In this document: one piece after another, positions 8,031 to 16,380 of the stretch
Layout of the letters: the number at the start of each line of letters is the position of its first letter
Position numbering within the stretch: the stretch's first letter is position 1
From: a bacterium
Lineage (GTDB): Bacteria > Blakebacterota > Blakebacteria > Blakebacterales > Blakebacteraceae
Length of the DNA: 24,157 nucleotides
Assembly (NCBI GenBank): GCA_025774615.1
Contig: JALGVQ010000012.1
Span: 1 to 24,157, forward strand
Direction of reading: 5' to 3'
The notes under the pieces: generated by a model
Seen by the model: the letters and a program-made list of their open reading frames with translations, nothing else
The model's database searches: none
Told to the model about the DNA's origin: nothing
Translations under genes and position numbers: made by a program

Positions 8031-9644
8031 TCAATTCGGGGGCACTTCTACCCGGCCTCTATACACAATAATAGCCTCATGCAGAGCCTCCGCGACCCTG
8101 TTTTTGAAGCTGTTCTGTCTCAGAAAATTCTCCTCGGCCCGATTGGAGATGAAGGCGGTCTCCACCAGAACACTGGGCATGCTGGCCCCGTTGAGCACCA
8201 GGAAAGGAGCCTGGTCGACAAAGCGGGGCATGACCTGATGCCTGATCCGGCCGGTCAGTTCATCCTGTACAGTCGCTGCCAGGACCTGGCTCTCCTCGAG
8301 ATATTTCGTACTGATCAGCTCACCGAGGATCCCTGCCAGCATCGGCTCACCGGCATCGATGGAGAGCGCCGGGTTGGTGTCTTCATATTTCAGGACCGAG
8401 TTCTCGAGCTGTGCCATCTGGCGCGCTTCATCATTCTTGGCTTCAGCGAGGAAAAATGTCATGAACCCGCTGACCGAGGGATCGTGCCACGAATTTGTGT
8501 GGATACTGATGAACAGATCACCCTTACTCTGATTTGCATTTCTGAAGCGGTCAGGCAGGGGGACGAAGGTGTCATCCTCACGGGTCATGATGATGTTTAT
8601 GTCAGCGGTCCGTGGATCCTGCTGGAGGAGTTCACGAAGACGCAGGGCGATATCGAGGACCACGTCTTTCTCCAGAAGACCGGTCCCTCCAACGCTTCCG
8701 GGGTCTTTCCCGCCATGCCCGGGATCGATGATCACCGTCTGGATCCCTCCTCTGCGCGGGGCGGTGATGCGGTCGGAGGAAGCATCCACCGGCTCACCCG
8801 CGGCGGCATTCCTGAGCACGAAGAGTATCCCGTTCCCTGTTTGATAGAAGTCGGGTATCTCCTTGTAGCGGCGGGAGAGAAGGAATCCGATCTGCAGGAC
8901 GTCGTCTCTGAGCTCGAGGACTTCCACGCGCCTCACTAATCCCACACCCCGGGTTCGCTTGAGCGCCGCTACATCGGCGCGGGCACCGGTCATCGTCAGG
9001 TAGAGCCAGCTTTCAGCTTCAGAGAAATGTTCGTAGGCGATCGGTTCGGTTGTGAGGATCTCCACCTCGGTCCCCTGGTCCTGGTGGTGTGTCATGCTGA
9101 TCCCGAGGACATTAAGACCGGTACCGCCGTAATTCAGCCACTCCTGTTCCTGCACGTACTCGCAGTTTCTTCCCGTGAACCTGGTAAGCAGTGACGCGAT
9201 CCCCGCAGCCGGAGCGTAGAAATCTCCCCTGTGAAGCACGACCGGATGGGGCAGGTTCACGGCCTGATCGGACTGTTTGTCAATGATTACAACCGGTGAA
9301 CCAATAGTGAATCGCAGTTGTCGGCTATCGATCGTGAGCACGTATTTGTTCTTGATATCCCACTGGTCGCGAGCACCCAGATACAAACCGAGGTCATAGA
9401 GTCTGAGGTAGAGTTCTCCTCCCTCCATGTAGACCCCGCGCAGCCGGTCCTGCGTTGGCATGCCGTTTCGCGCGATGACCGCCATCGGCACCCCGCGTGC
9501 AGCCTCATCCCCGTCCTGGATCTGCCGGGGCACATCCCGGGTGCCCTGAGCGCCGGCATGGGAGGGCACGAACGCAACGGACGCCACGATCGCCATCATG
9601 GCGGCTCCCACCCGGATCGATCTGAACGTTGTTCTCTCTGTCAT
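8031..9644 (-). CDS. Secreted N-acetylmuramoyl-L-alanine amidase (AMIN-like + Amidase_3)
   Basis: 537 residues. It removes peptide stems from peptidoglycan in the periplasm, probably in septal splitting or turnover. A signal peptide is seen after the chosen ATG ([20 protein letters not shown], cleavage near AGA). The middle part contains copper-amine-oxidase-N-like and AMIN-like beta-rich segments. The catalytic Amidase_3 domain begins at [14 protein letters not shown] and includes zinc ligands in DPGHGG, a downstream Glu in GLLEKD, His in [10 protein letters not shown], and the catalytic Glu in LVETAFISN. The frame stays open to 9752, overlapping smpB. ATGs at 9659 and 9644 are the realistic starts, neither with a strong ribosome-binding site. 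Confidence 0.92.
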   Translation of the reverse strand: MTERTTFRSIRVGAAMMAIVASVAFVPSHAGAQGTRDVPRQIQDGDEAARGVPMAVIARNGMPTQDRLRGVYMEGGELYLRLYDLGLYLGARDQWDIKNKYVLTIDSRQLRFTIGSPVVIIDKQSDQAVNLPHPVVLHRGDFYAPAAGIASLLTRFTGRNCEYVQEQEWLNYGGTGLNVLGISMTHHQDQGTEVEILTTEPIAYEHFSEAESWLYLTMTGARADVAALKRTRGVGLVRRVEVLELRDDVLQIGFLLSRRYKEIPDFYQTGNGILFVLRNAAAGEPVDASSDRITAPRRGGIQTVIIDPGHGGKDPGSVGGTGLLEKDVVLDIALRLRELLQQDPRTADINIIMTREDDTFVPLPDRFRNANQSKGDLFISIHTNSWHDPSVSGFMTFFLAEAKNDEARQMAQLENSVLKYEDTNPALSIDAGEPMLAGILGELISTKYLEESQVLAATVQDELTGRIRHQVMPRFVDQAPFLVLNGASMPSVLVETAFISNRAEENFLRQNSFKNRVAEALHEAIIVYRGRVEVPPN

Positions 9645-9696
9645 GTTCTGTCTGATCATCCTGAATTTGAAACGATCGTGTACCCCTTGTTGTTCC

Positions 9697-10152
9697 TTAT
9701 TCCCGGTCACGTTCTGTTGCCTGCCGCATCTCGCGCCGCGCCTCATCATCATCGATCACCCGGCGCTTGTCTCCCTTTTTCCGTCCGCGGGCAAGAGCGA
9801 TCAATGCTTTGACGTACCCCCCGCTGAAGTAGATCTTCAGTGGTATGAGCGTTACACCACCCCGGGACGTTTTACCGATGAGTCGTCGGATCTCCGCGCG
9901 GTGGAGGAGCAGTTTCCGCGACCGCTTCGGTTCATGATTTGCGTATCCTCCCTGCTCATACGGCGGGATGTGGCAGTCGAAGAGCCAGATCTCACCGCCC
10001 TCGATACGGGCATAGCTGCCAGTGAGGTCCGCCCGGCCCATCCTGAGACTTTTCACTTCTGTCCCCTGCAGAACGATACCTGCTTCGAACGTTTCGAGGA
10101 TCTCGTAGTCCCGTCGAGCCCGTTTATTTGTTGCTACTTGACGCTCAGCCAT
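9697..10152 (-). CDS. smpB: SsrA-binding protein SmpB
   Basis: 151 residues, normal for SmpB. It binds tmRNA and delivers it to stalled ribosomes for trans-translation. Characteristic motifs are NKRARRDYEILETFEAGI at the N-terminus, GTEVKSLR, the YEQGGYANHEPKRSRKLLLH segment, and a basic C-terminal tail (ARGRKKGDKRR) that enters the mRNA channel. It is first in the minus-strand cluster with the amidase, lepA and lepB. GGTGG precedes the ATG. An AT-rich TATATC lies about 10 bp upstream of the gene, without a convincing -35. No tmRNA gene was seen in this window. Confidence 0.96.
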   Translation of the reverse strand: MAERQVATNKRARRDYEILETFEAGIVLQGTEVKSLRMGRADLTGSYARIEGGEIWLFDCHIPPYEQGGYANHEPKRSRKLLLHRAEIRRLIGKTSRGGVTLIPLKIYFSGGYVKALIALARGRKKGDKRRVIDDDEARREMRQATERDRE

Positions 10153-10196
10153 ACCACCAATGATATAAAGGTCTGACCATTACACGACAGGGAATC

Positions 10197-10223
10197 TTGA
10201 CGTAGGGGCATCTGACAGATAAT
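10197..10223 (+). promoter_or_regulatory. Candidate promoter of tRNA-Leu
   Basis: TTGACG (10197-10202) and GATAAT (10218-10223) resemble -35 and -10 boxes with a 15-bp spacer, slightly short. Transcription would start near 10230, about 35 nt before the mature tRNA. Confidence 0.4.
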
Positions 10224-10233
10224 TTCCCAATGC

Positions 10234-10252
10234 TCCACATCGTACATGTGGA
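10234..10252 (+). repeat. Inverted repeat in the tRNA-Leu leader
   Basis: TCCACAT and ATGTGGA flank a 5-nt CGTAC, giving a perfect 7-bp stem 12 bp before the tRNA 5' end. It could be a leader hairpin guiding tRNA processing or a protein site; neither is shown. Confidence 0.45.
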
Positions 10253-10264
10253 CCGGTGATTACT

Positions 10265-10351
10265 GCCGAAGTGGTGGAATTGGTAGACACGCTGCGTTCA
10301 GGACGCAGTGGGCGAAAGCTCGTGTGGGTTCAAATCCCTCCTTCGGCACCA
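10265..10351 (+). tRNA. tRNA-Leu (anticodon CAG)
   Basis: 87 nt including an encoded CCA. The acceptor stem GCCGAAG pairs with CTTCGGC (10341-10347). The D-arm is GGTGGAATTGGTAGACAC. The anticodon stem CTGCG/CGCAG holds the loop TTCAGGA with CAG at 10299-10301, which reads CUG leucine codons. A long variable arm (TGGGCGAAAGCTCGT) marks a class II tRNA, and GGTTCAAATCC forms the T-arm. It stands alone between smpB and the response regulator. Confidence 0.97.
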
Positions 10352-10362
10352 TATTGGCTGTA

Positions 10363-10391
10363 AGCCCCCGGGGCGAGCAACCCCGGGGGTT
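10363..10391 (+). terminator. GC-rich terminator after tRNA-Leu
   Basis: CCCCCGGGG and CCCCGGGGG form a 9-bp perfect stem around a 7-nt loop, extended by a G-U and an A-T pair. It is followed by TTATCTGTT, a weak T-rich tail. It begins 12 bp after the CCA end. Confidence 0.7.
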
Positions 10392-10474
10392 ATCTGTTAA
10401 ACGGGGTTGCCGCCGTTCGGAAATCACGTTATACCATCAATGATTGCCGTACATCGCCAGCCCGGGGACATACA

Positions 10475-10843
10475 ATGGCAAGAATTCTGGTTGTTGATGA
10501 TGAGATCGCTATCGTTGATGTCCTGACTGCATTCCTTGAGGACAAGGATCACAAGGTCTTTGCCGCCTACGATGGTCTTGAGGCCGTTGAGGCCGCCAAG
10601 CGGGAGCGGCCCCACCTGATCCTGCTTGACATCTACCTGCCTAAAATGGATGGGATCGAGGTCCTGAAGACAGTCAAGGAATTCGATGAATCGATCGGTG
10701 TGATAATGATCACAGCCTTTCGGGAGGAAGATGTGGCACGACACGCCCTCGAACTCGGAGCCTTCGATTACATCAATAAACCGTTCGATTTTGATTATCT
10801 GGAAAGATCACTTGATACCAAACTGCAACTGATGTTGATGTAG
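10475..10843 (+). CDS. Single-domain response regulator (CheY-like receiver)
   Basis: 122 residues, only a receiver domain. The acidic pair Asp8/Asp9, phosphoacceptor Asp52 (LILLDIYLPKMDG), Thr80 and Lys102 (INKPF) are all present, so phosphorylation by a histidine kinase is expected. There is no output domain, so it must signal by protein contact or in a phosphorelay. No kinase is encoded nearby. GGGGA precedes the ATG. The OmpA-family gene begins only 8 bp after its stop, so the two are probably co-transcribed, an uncommon pairing whose meaning is unclear. Confidence 0.93.
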   Translation: MARILVVDDEIAIVDVLTAFLEDKDHKVFAAYDGLEAVEAAKRERPHLILLDIYLPKMDGIEVLKTVKEFDESIGVIMITAFREEDVARHALELGAFDYINKPFDFDYLERSLDTKLQLMLM

Positions 10844-10851
10844 GTGCTCTG

Positions 10852-12600
10852 TTGCTGCAATCTCTTAAAAAAATTCACTCTGTGCGCTCCTTCTGTTTTT
10901 TAAGTGCCACCCTGTTCGCGCTCTGTGCTGGTCCGCTCTGTGAGGCTCAGACCGCGCATCCCACCGGCCTCCGCGGTGGACTCCTCACACCATCAGGAGA
11001 GACACTGCCGCGCGGGGCATTCGCCGTCGGCATCTTTTCCACTTTGAACAGGGACAGCACCGAAAACACCGGTCTGGGCGCATTGGGCCTGTCATACGGC
11101 CTGTCCGACAACATCCAGATGAGTGTCGTCGTGAGCGGGTATTCGACTGCTACCAGTTCTAATCTGTTCGGATTCACCGGCGGCACTACCGGATATTCTG
11201 TCGGGCCGATCAGCCTGACATTCGGGTTGCCCGGTCGCCCGGAGAGAGCGTTCCACTTTGCATTCAACGCGTCCCTGACACCCGGGGTCGCGGGGACAGC
11301 GCTGTCTGGACATAATGTCGCCTATGCTCGGGACACCTTTGATATCTCTCTCGGCATGATGCAGGGACTCCGCAAAGGCTCTATCGATTTCCGGATGGTC
11401 GAGGCCGTGATCATCACAGAGGATACGCCGGTTAATATCCCCAACCACGCCCTGCTCGGACTCGGCTTCACCTGGTGGCCGATCGACAGGATTGGACTTG
11501 AGGCGGAGATCCTCGCCCGACCTGAACTGGCGCAGGGCAATGAGATCAGTGACGATTACATCGCCGCCAGTACGGGCGCCCTATTCCGTGCCCTCCCCTG
11601 GCTCAATGTCAGGGGTGGATACCTGACGAGCCTTGCCAAATACCGGCTCGATGAGATGAACGGCTCCGGAAGCTGGATGATCTATGTGAGCCTTGAAGCT
11701 GTTTTCGGCGGCATGGATCGTCCCGAACAGGCAGAGAAGCCTCCCCGGACTCCGAGAGAGAAACCGGAACATCCCCGTACCCGACGCCGGACAGAGGAAC
11801 CTGCAGGAACAGAGGCTGTCGTTACCGACAGCGATGGTGACGGCGTACCCGATGCGGTCGATCTGGAGCCCGACACACCGCAGGGTGCCCTGGTCGACAG
11901 TGAGGGAAAGGCGCTCGACGGCGACAGTGACGGGGTTCCCGATGGTATCGATCAGGAACCGCAGACACCCGCCGGCGTGCGTGTCGACAGTGATGGACGC
12001 GCGGTCGACAGTGATGGTGACGGCGTTCCCGACGGAATCGACCAGGAGCCGGGTACCCCGAGCGGCGCTTCGGTCGACAGTTCCGGCAGAGCCGTTGACT
12101 CCGATGATGATGGTGTACCCGACGGGATCGACGTGGAACCGAACACCCCGCAGGGGATCCCGGTCACCGCCGAGGGGCGGGGTCTTTACGGTATGGAGGC
12201 CGAGCTGATCACCAGAGGCCTCCTCACGCTGAACACCATCTACTTCGATTACAACACGACGAACATCAAACCTGAATCGTTCCAGACACTGGAAGAGGTC
12301 GGTCTCATTCTGGCCAGATATAATGAGCTGAGGATCGAGATCGGCGGCCACACTGATGACGTTGGATCAGCCACGTACAACCAGCAGCTGAGCAGGGTAC
12401 GGGCTCAAGCGGTACTCAACTGGCTGCTGGAGAATATCCCCGAACTCTCTCTGAGCCAGTTCACTGTTGTCGGATACGGGGAATCAAAGCCCTATACGGC
12501 AAATGATACCGACACGGGGCGCACCCTGAATCGCCGGGTGGAATTCAGGGTACTCAATACCGGGGAGTTGGCGAAGTATCGCCGCATCCCCCCCGAATAG
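10852..12600 (+). CDS. OmpA-family outer-membrane protein with TSP3-like repeats
   Basis: 582 residues. A signal peptide (residues 1 to about 32) precedes a beta-strand-rich region of about 250 residues likely to form an outer-membrane barrel. A Pro/Arg/Glu-rich linker (about 290-325) follows. Residues about 326-440 contain four 30-residue calcium-binding repeats with DSDGDGVPD-type motifs. The C-terminal OmpA domain (about 460-575) binds peptidoglycan: IYFDYNTTNIKPES, GGHTDDVGSATYNQQLSRVRA and NRRVEF are conserved. The start is TTG 10852, chosen because AGGTG lies 5 bp upstream and the signal peptide begins there. The repeats lack the cysteines found in most bacterial versions. Likely role: linking outer membrane and cell wall. 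Confidence 0.9.
   Translation: MLQSLKKIHSVRSFCFLSATLFALCAGPLCEAQTAHPTGLRGGLLTPSGETLPRGAFAVGIFSTLNRDSTENTGLGALGLSYGLSDNIQMSVVVSGYSTATSSNLFGFTGGTTGYSVGPISLTFGLPGRPERAFHFAFNASLTPGVAGTALSGHNVAYARDTFDISLGMMQGLRKGSIDFRMVEAVIITEDTPVNIPNHALLGLGFTWWPIDRIGLEAEILARPELAQGNEISDDYIAASTGALFRALPWLNVRGGYLTSLAKYRLDEMNGSGSWMIYVSLEAVFGGMDRPEQAEKPPRTPREKPEHPRTRRRTEEPAGTEAVVTDSDGDGVPDAVDLEPDTPQGALVDSEGKALDGDSDGVPDGIDQEPQTPAGVRVDSDGRAVDSDGDGVPDGIDQEPGTPSGASVDSSGRAVDSDDDGVPDGIDVEPNTPQGIPVTAEGRGLYGMEAELITRGLLTLNTIYFDYNTTNIKPESFQTLEEVGLILARYNELRIEIGGHTDDVGSATYNQQLSRVRAQAVLNWLLENIPELSLSQFTVVGYGESKPYTANDTDTGRTLNRRVEFRVLNTGELAKYRRIPPE
11827..12168 (+). repeat. Four in-frame 90-bp repeats coding TSP3-like units
   Basis: DGVPD motifs recur at 11839, 11929, 12019 and 12109, exactly 90 bp (30 residues) apart. 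Each unit reads roughly DGVPDGIDxEPxTPxG followed by a VDSxGRAVDSD-type link. The Asp-rich loops should bind calcium and form a rigid spacer. Confidence 0.85.
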
Positions 12601-12657
12601 CCGTCTGAACCGGCCCTTCAACTGTATCTCATCGTCAGGCTTCAGATCTCCTTGTGC

Positions 12658-12677
12658 GACGTACGGACCCGTACGTC
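12658..12677. terminator. 20-bp dyad between convergent genes, possible bidirectional terminator
   Basis: GACGTACGG and CCGTACGTC are perfect 9-bp arms separated by 2 bp (an 8-bp stem with a GACC loop as RNA). It lies in the 146-bp gap between the OmpA gene and the M14 peptidase gene, which converge here. No T-tract follows on either side, so a protein-binding site is also possible. Confidence 0.4.
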
Positions 12678-12746
12678 TCCGCGTCGATCCTCGCCTTTCT
12701 CGATCTCCAGTCGAATGACTCGTCTCAGATGGCTATTTCCCCGGAC

Positions 12747-15407
12747 TCAGTAGCCGGGACCCAGGATCAGCGCGTTCAGCACGAACTGGTGCTCTCCTTC
12801 GATGAACATTCTCCAGAGTGGGTCATCAGCGAAGAGCACGACCTTGCCCCGGCCGACGTTTCCCACGATCAGCCAGGCCTGGGTCGAGAGCCCTTCGGCA
12901 AAATCGGGTGCGGCGTAACCGCACAGCAGCGGTTCCGGCATGAACACGCCCACGTTCACACCCCGTTCGGCGATATCGAAACTCGTACCACCCCGCTTGA
13001 GGATCCCCATCCGTTCCGGCATGCCGAAGGCGAGCCAGTGGTCAGGGTCGAGCACGATCCCATACATTCCGCCTGGAGTGCGGCGTAATTTCGACTCCTG
13101 TTCACGCTCAGCCAGTGTCCGGCGGGCATTGATCGCCAGTTGATCCTCTTCGTCCGAATCCTGCGGCCTCCCACCACCTGCCGCACCGCTGCCCGGTGCT
13201 CCTCCACCCGGCTGACCGCCGCCCATCTGGCCACCACCACGACCACCACCCGATCCTCCCGCCATCGTGACACCGGCCATCGTGCTTGCGGTGCGGGCAC
13301 CGCCCCCCCATGCCAGGAGAACACCTCCGCCCTGCAGCCACGTAGTCACCGCAGCTGTTTCCTGCTCGTTCAATGAACCAGAGAGGATGATGGCGTTGTA
13401 ATCACTCAGATCCGTGCGACCAAGCCGTGAGGCATCAATATTGGTATAGTCGAACCACGGGTATCGCTGGTCGAAGAAGTGCCACGCCTGCCCGAATGAG
13501 CCGCCGGCCGATTCGCCTGCCAGGACCGCCACCCGCGGCTTTTTCAGCTGCCGATAGAGTCCCGCACCCAGATCGGTTCCCTCTTCCACGAGGCCGGTAT
13601 TCAGGGGATAGGCGGCCACTCCATGCTCGGCGACGATCTCTGCGATGATTTCCTGCAGATTATCCGGATTACGGTAGAGCGGTATCACGAAGGTCCCCGC
13701 CGGGTATTCGCGACCGCCGACGGTAAACGATTCCCCCGCCGAATTCACTCTGATGTCGCGATTGAGCAGATGGAGCGCTGCCAGAAGCGCTGACGCGCCG
13801 TCATAGGGTATGGCCCAGGCGTATTCCGCCCGACCACCTTCAATACCACCAGCACGTGTGGGCAGGCCGGTCACCGGGGTCCGATCGACTCCAGGGACCT
13901 CTGAGAGAGTGTACGCTTCTACATTGTACACCAGCGGCAGTGCCCATCCTGAAAGATCATAGAAACTGGTGTCTTCCAGCGTCGGTTGGACCTCGAGGAG
14001 TACCTGGACGGCGACCCCCCTGGGCTGTCCCGCCTCCACCAGGTAGGTTCCGGCAGGGAAATCGATCGTGGATTCTTCCGGGTAGACGCCATAGCCGCCT
14101 GCCACCCTGGCGCGGAAAGATTCTGTGGCCGAACTCACCTCGAGCCCGTTCCGTACCAGAAGATCCACCAGCCGATCGGCATTGTAGGGATCCTTCGCAG
14201 GAACGAACGCATATGATTTCACCTCTGCATCTCCAAGGCTGATGGCATGCCTGAAGAACGCCAGGAAATCCTGGAGCCGTTCCTGCCGCTTTTCTGCGGT
14301 CGTGCGGAGCGTGGCGATCGAGGTGGTGAAGTGCCCGTGTGCTCTCTGCCTGAGCGTATGTACGGTTCCGTCGTCCCGTTCCAGTGCGATGGCGACCCCT
14401 CCACCGCCACCCTGCTCATATGTCATGCCTATCGAACCCATCATGCTCGGCCACGAATCACCGAAGGCAGGGTAATACATGTCGAATCCCACTTTGGTGT
14501 AGTAGGGCCATCCATAATGGTCGAAAGCCGCCGCGTTCCCCTCTCCGTAGTACTTCTGCCACTTCATCACGACATCCGGGAACGCGTCATGCACGGGAGT
14601 TGCGGCCGGGAAGAAGAAGTAGGAGTCGCCTCCCATCTCGTGGAAATCGACGTGCACCACCGGATTCCACCGCAGGAGCTCGGATACGATCGCCTGTATC
14701 TCGATCTGGGTCTGCCACGCCCAGTCGCGATTGAGATCGAACATGAAGTGATTGGTGCGTCCGCCGGGCCAGTCGGAGCCATGTTCCCACGATTCGGGAG
14801 TGGCGTCAGGATTCGAGCCACTCCGTTTCTTGTAACTGGCCACAACCCGGTCGCGTCCATCGGGGTTGAGCAGGGGAGCGACCATCACCACCAGTTCATC
14901 CAGGATGTTCCTCGTCACCTGGTCGGTCCCGGCCGCCAGTTGATAGACGGTCAGGATTGCGGCTTCCGTACCCGCGGATTCACTGCCGTGGACGTTGTAG
15001 GTGAGCCAGGCCACAGCCGGGCTGTTCTCGATGATCGATTCCAGACTGCTGTTCTGAACTCCCCGCGGATCGGCGAGGGTCGCCATGTCCCGGCGGATCT
15101 CCTCCACTCTTGCGAGGTTCTGCGGTGTCGAGATCGTGAGCAGAAGCAGGTCACGTCCTTCATAGGTCTTCCCGAATGAGCGGATCGTGACCCGATCACT
15201 GGCTTCGGCCACCGCCTCCATGTAGGCCTTCATCTCATGGTGCCAGGTGTAATCATCACCGATCTGGTAACCGAGGAAGTCCCATGGCGTGGGGATCGAG
15301 GTGTCGTATGTCCCATCCGGGTACCATTCGAACGGCTCGATCGTCTGTGCCTGTGCGCATATGGGAAGGATGAGCAGAACGATCAGAGTGGAGAGTGCTT
15401 TCTTCAT
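12747..15407 (-). CDS. Large secreted M14-family zinc carboxypeptidase
   Basis: 886 residues. A signal peptide (residues 1-20, AQA cleavage) precedes a metallocarboxypeptidase domain at about 45-375. The zinc ligands are visible as His140 and Glu143 (NVHGSESAG) and His256 (VDFHEMGG). NPDGRDR and DLNRDW form the substrate pocket, and Glu331 (MTYEQGG) is the expected general base. The second half carries a glutamine-amidotransferase-like Rossmann segment (RVAVLAGESAGGSFG through GGGVLLAWGGG) and a Gly/Pro-rich linker near residues 722-754. Such long M14 proteins are common in Gemmatimonadota and relatives; the substrate is unknown. CGGAGGA lies 6 bp before the ATG. It is divergent from the lytic transglycosylase across a 370-bp gap. 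Confidence 0.92.
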   Translation of the reverse strand: MKKALSTLIVLLILPICAQAQTIEPFEWYPDGTYDTSIPTPWDFLGYQIGDDYTWHHEMKAYMEAVAEASDRVTIRSFGKTYEGRDLLLLTISTPQNLARVEEIRRDMATLADPRGVQNSSLESIIENSPAVAWLTYNVHGSESAGTEAAILTVYQLAAGTDQVTRNILDELVVMVAPLLNPDGRDRVVASYKKRSGSNPDATPESWEHGSDWPGGRTNHFMFDLNRDWAWQTQIEIQAIVSELLRWNPVVHVDFHEMGGDSYFFFPAATPVHDAFPDVVMKWQKYYGEGNAAAFDHYGWPYYTKVGFDMYYPAFGDSWPSMMGSIGMTYEQGGGGGVAIALERDDGTVHTLRQRAHGHFTTSIATLRTTAEKRQERLQDFLAFFRHAISLGDAEVKSYAFVPAKDPYNADRLVDLLVRNGLEVSSATESFRARVAGGYGVYPEESTIDFPAGTYLVEAGQPRGVAVQVLLEVQPTLEDTSFYDLSGWALPLVYNVEAYTLSEVPGVDRTPVTGLPTRAGGIEGGRAEYAWAIPYDGASALLAALHLLNRDIRVNSAGESFTVGGREYPAGTFVIPLYRNPDNLQEIIAEIVAEHGVAAYPLNTGLVEEGTDLGAGLYRQLKKPRVAVLAGESAGGSFGQAWHFFDQRYPWFDYTNIDASRLGRTDLSDYNAIILSGSLNEQETAAVTTWLQGGGVLLAWGGGARTASTMAGVTMAGGSGGGRGGGQMGGGQPGGGAPGSGAAGGGRPQDSDEEDQLAINARRTLAEREQESKLRRTPGGMYGIVLDPDHWLAFGMPERMGILKRGGTSFDIAERGVNVGVFMPEPLLCGYAAPDFAEGLSTQAWLIVGNVGRGKVVLFADDPLWRMFIEGEHQFVLNALILGPGY

Positions 15408-15628
15408 CCGGATTCCTCCGCGGTTCGTCAGATGAGCAGGTAGAATTGTCCTTTTGGTCAGTGAAAGTGATCACTACCTTCGTACTGTATCTACAGCGGG
15501 ATAACAACGACAATTCAGGTGATTCTGGGACACCGGAAAGGCTTCCCGGTACGAACGAGCGTGAATTGTAAAAGATTCGTCGGAATGTTTTTATAACTGA
15601 ACAGGACTGAATACCTGTAACAACTACT

Positions 15629-15679
15629 ACTCATGACACACTGATGAGTGTCAGATTGAACACTCATGAGTGTCAGATT
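15629..15679. promoter_or_regulatory. Cluster of direct and inverted repeats upstream of the lytic transglycosylase
   Basis: ATGAGTGTCAGATT occurs twice (15644-15657 and 15666-15679), 22 bp apart. ACACTCATGAGTGT (15660-15673) is a perfect 14-bp palindrome, and TGACAC (15634-15639) is the inverse of GTGTCA (15648-15653). This looks like a multi-site operator. It lies about 30 bp after a -10-like TATAAC (15592-15597) in the 370-bp gap 15408-15777. The rest of the gap holds the peptidase leader, with no other gene or RNA that I can recognise. Confidence 0.5.
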
Positions 15680-15777
15680 CCCCCGTTACCTTAATACTGT
15701 CAAAGTCGGGGCCGACCGGGTTCAATCAAGAGCCCGCGATCGGCCCTTGCTATAACTGGCGAGGTGGTTTGAGTACG

Positions 15778-16380
15778 ATGAGATATAAACAGATAGATCG
15801 GCCGTCCATCATGCGGTCGATCGTCTTCATCGGGGTGGCCGTCCTGGTCTCGGTTCTCGTTCTCCAGCAACAGGAAATCGATCGTCTGCGCAAGCTGTCG
15901 AAAACGCAGACTGAGATCGTGGCACACCATCAGGCGTGGGCAACTACGGCTGTCTCCCACCTTGATCTCATCAGAAGATATAATATTCCCTACCGGTATC
16001 TGGAGATCCTTGCCGAGGTCAGCAGAGAACATGACCTCGACCTGGAATTCATGGTGGGGCTGATGCAGGTGGAGAGTTCATTCAATCAGAATGCCGTGAG
16101 CGACAAGGATGCCTACGGACTCATGCAGGTGCGTTTCAGCACCGCCCTGGAACTCGATCCCACGATCGAGACCTTCTGGCAACTGTACAGTCCGGAACGG
16201 AACATCCGTCTCGGTTCGGAATATTTCAGGAAACTGCTCGACCGCTACGGTGGTGACTACCGGATGGCGGCTCTGGCGTATAATCGGGGGCCGACCCGGC
16301 TCGACACTGAACTTTCAGACAATATTGACATCTCTGACCATTACTATCGCAAGATCCGTACCGCCGGGAATATGGATTAG
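15778..16380 (+). CDS. Membrane-anchored lytic transglycosylase (SLT domain)
   Basis: 200 residues from the chosen ATG. One N-terminal transmembrane segment (IVFIGVAVLVSVLVL) is followed by a short coiled stretch and an SLT domain over roughly residues 70-195. It should cleave the MurNAc-GlcNAc bond of peptidoglycan in the periplasm. GLMQVESSFN supplies the catalytic Glu, followed by the AYGLMQV and AYNRGP motifs typical of Slt/MltC-like enzymes. The frame is open to 15670. ATG 15778 and TTG 15769 both follow GAGGTGG; the ATG is preferred, though spacing is long. Its stop overlaps the end of the convergent SDR gene by 4 bp. Confidence 0.9.
   Translation: MRYKQIDRPSIMRSIVFIGVAVLVSVLVLQQQEIDRLRKLSKTQTEIVAHHQAWATTAVSHLDLIRRYNIPYRYLEILAEVSREHDLDLEFMVGLMQVESSFNQNAVSDKDAYGLMQVRFSTALELDPTIETFWQLYSPERNIRLGSEYFRKLLDRYGGDYRMAALAYNRGPTRLDTELSDNIDISDHYYRKIRTAGNMD

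Noticed and set aside
8019-8939. 306-codon plus-strand open frame opposite the amidase
   Set aside because: It is a shadow of the Amidase_3 domain on the other strand, with no ribosome-binding site or recognisable motifs.
10265-10391. tRNA-Leu as an integration site of a mobile element
   Set aside because: No integrase, no repeated tRNA 3' end and no foreign genes were found downstream; the next genes look native.
11827-12168. Regular 90-bp period as a CRISPR-like or satellite array
   Set aside because: The repeats are in frame, encode calcium-binding TSP3 units and have no unique spacers.
14247-15179. 310-codon plus-strand open frame opposite the M14 peptidase
   Set aside because: It is antisense to the catalytic domain with all zinc ligands; codon bias of the real gene explains the open frame.
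15485-15496. CTGTA/TACAG short dyad in the M14 peptidase leader
   Set aside because: Only 5-bp arms with a 2-bp gap; too short to separate from chance.
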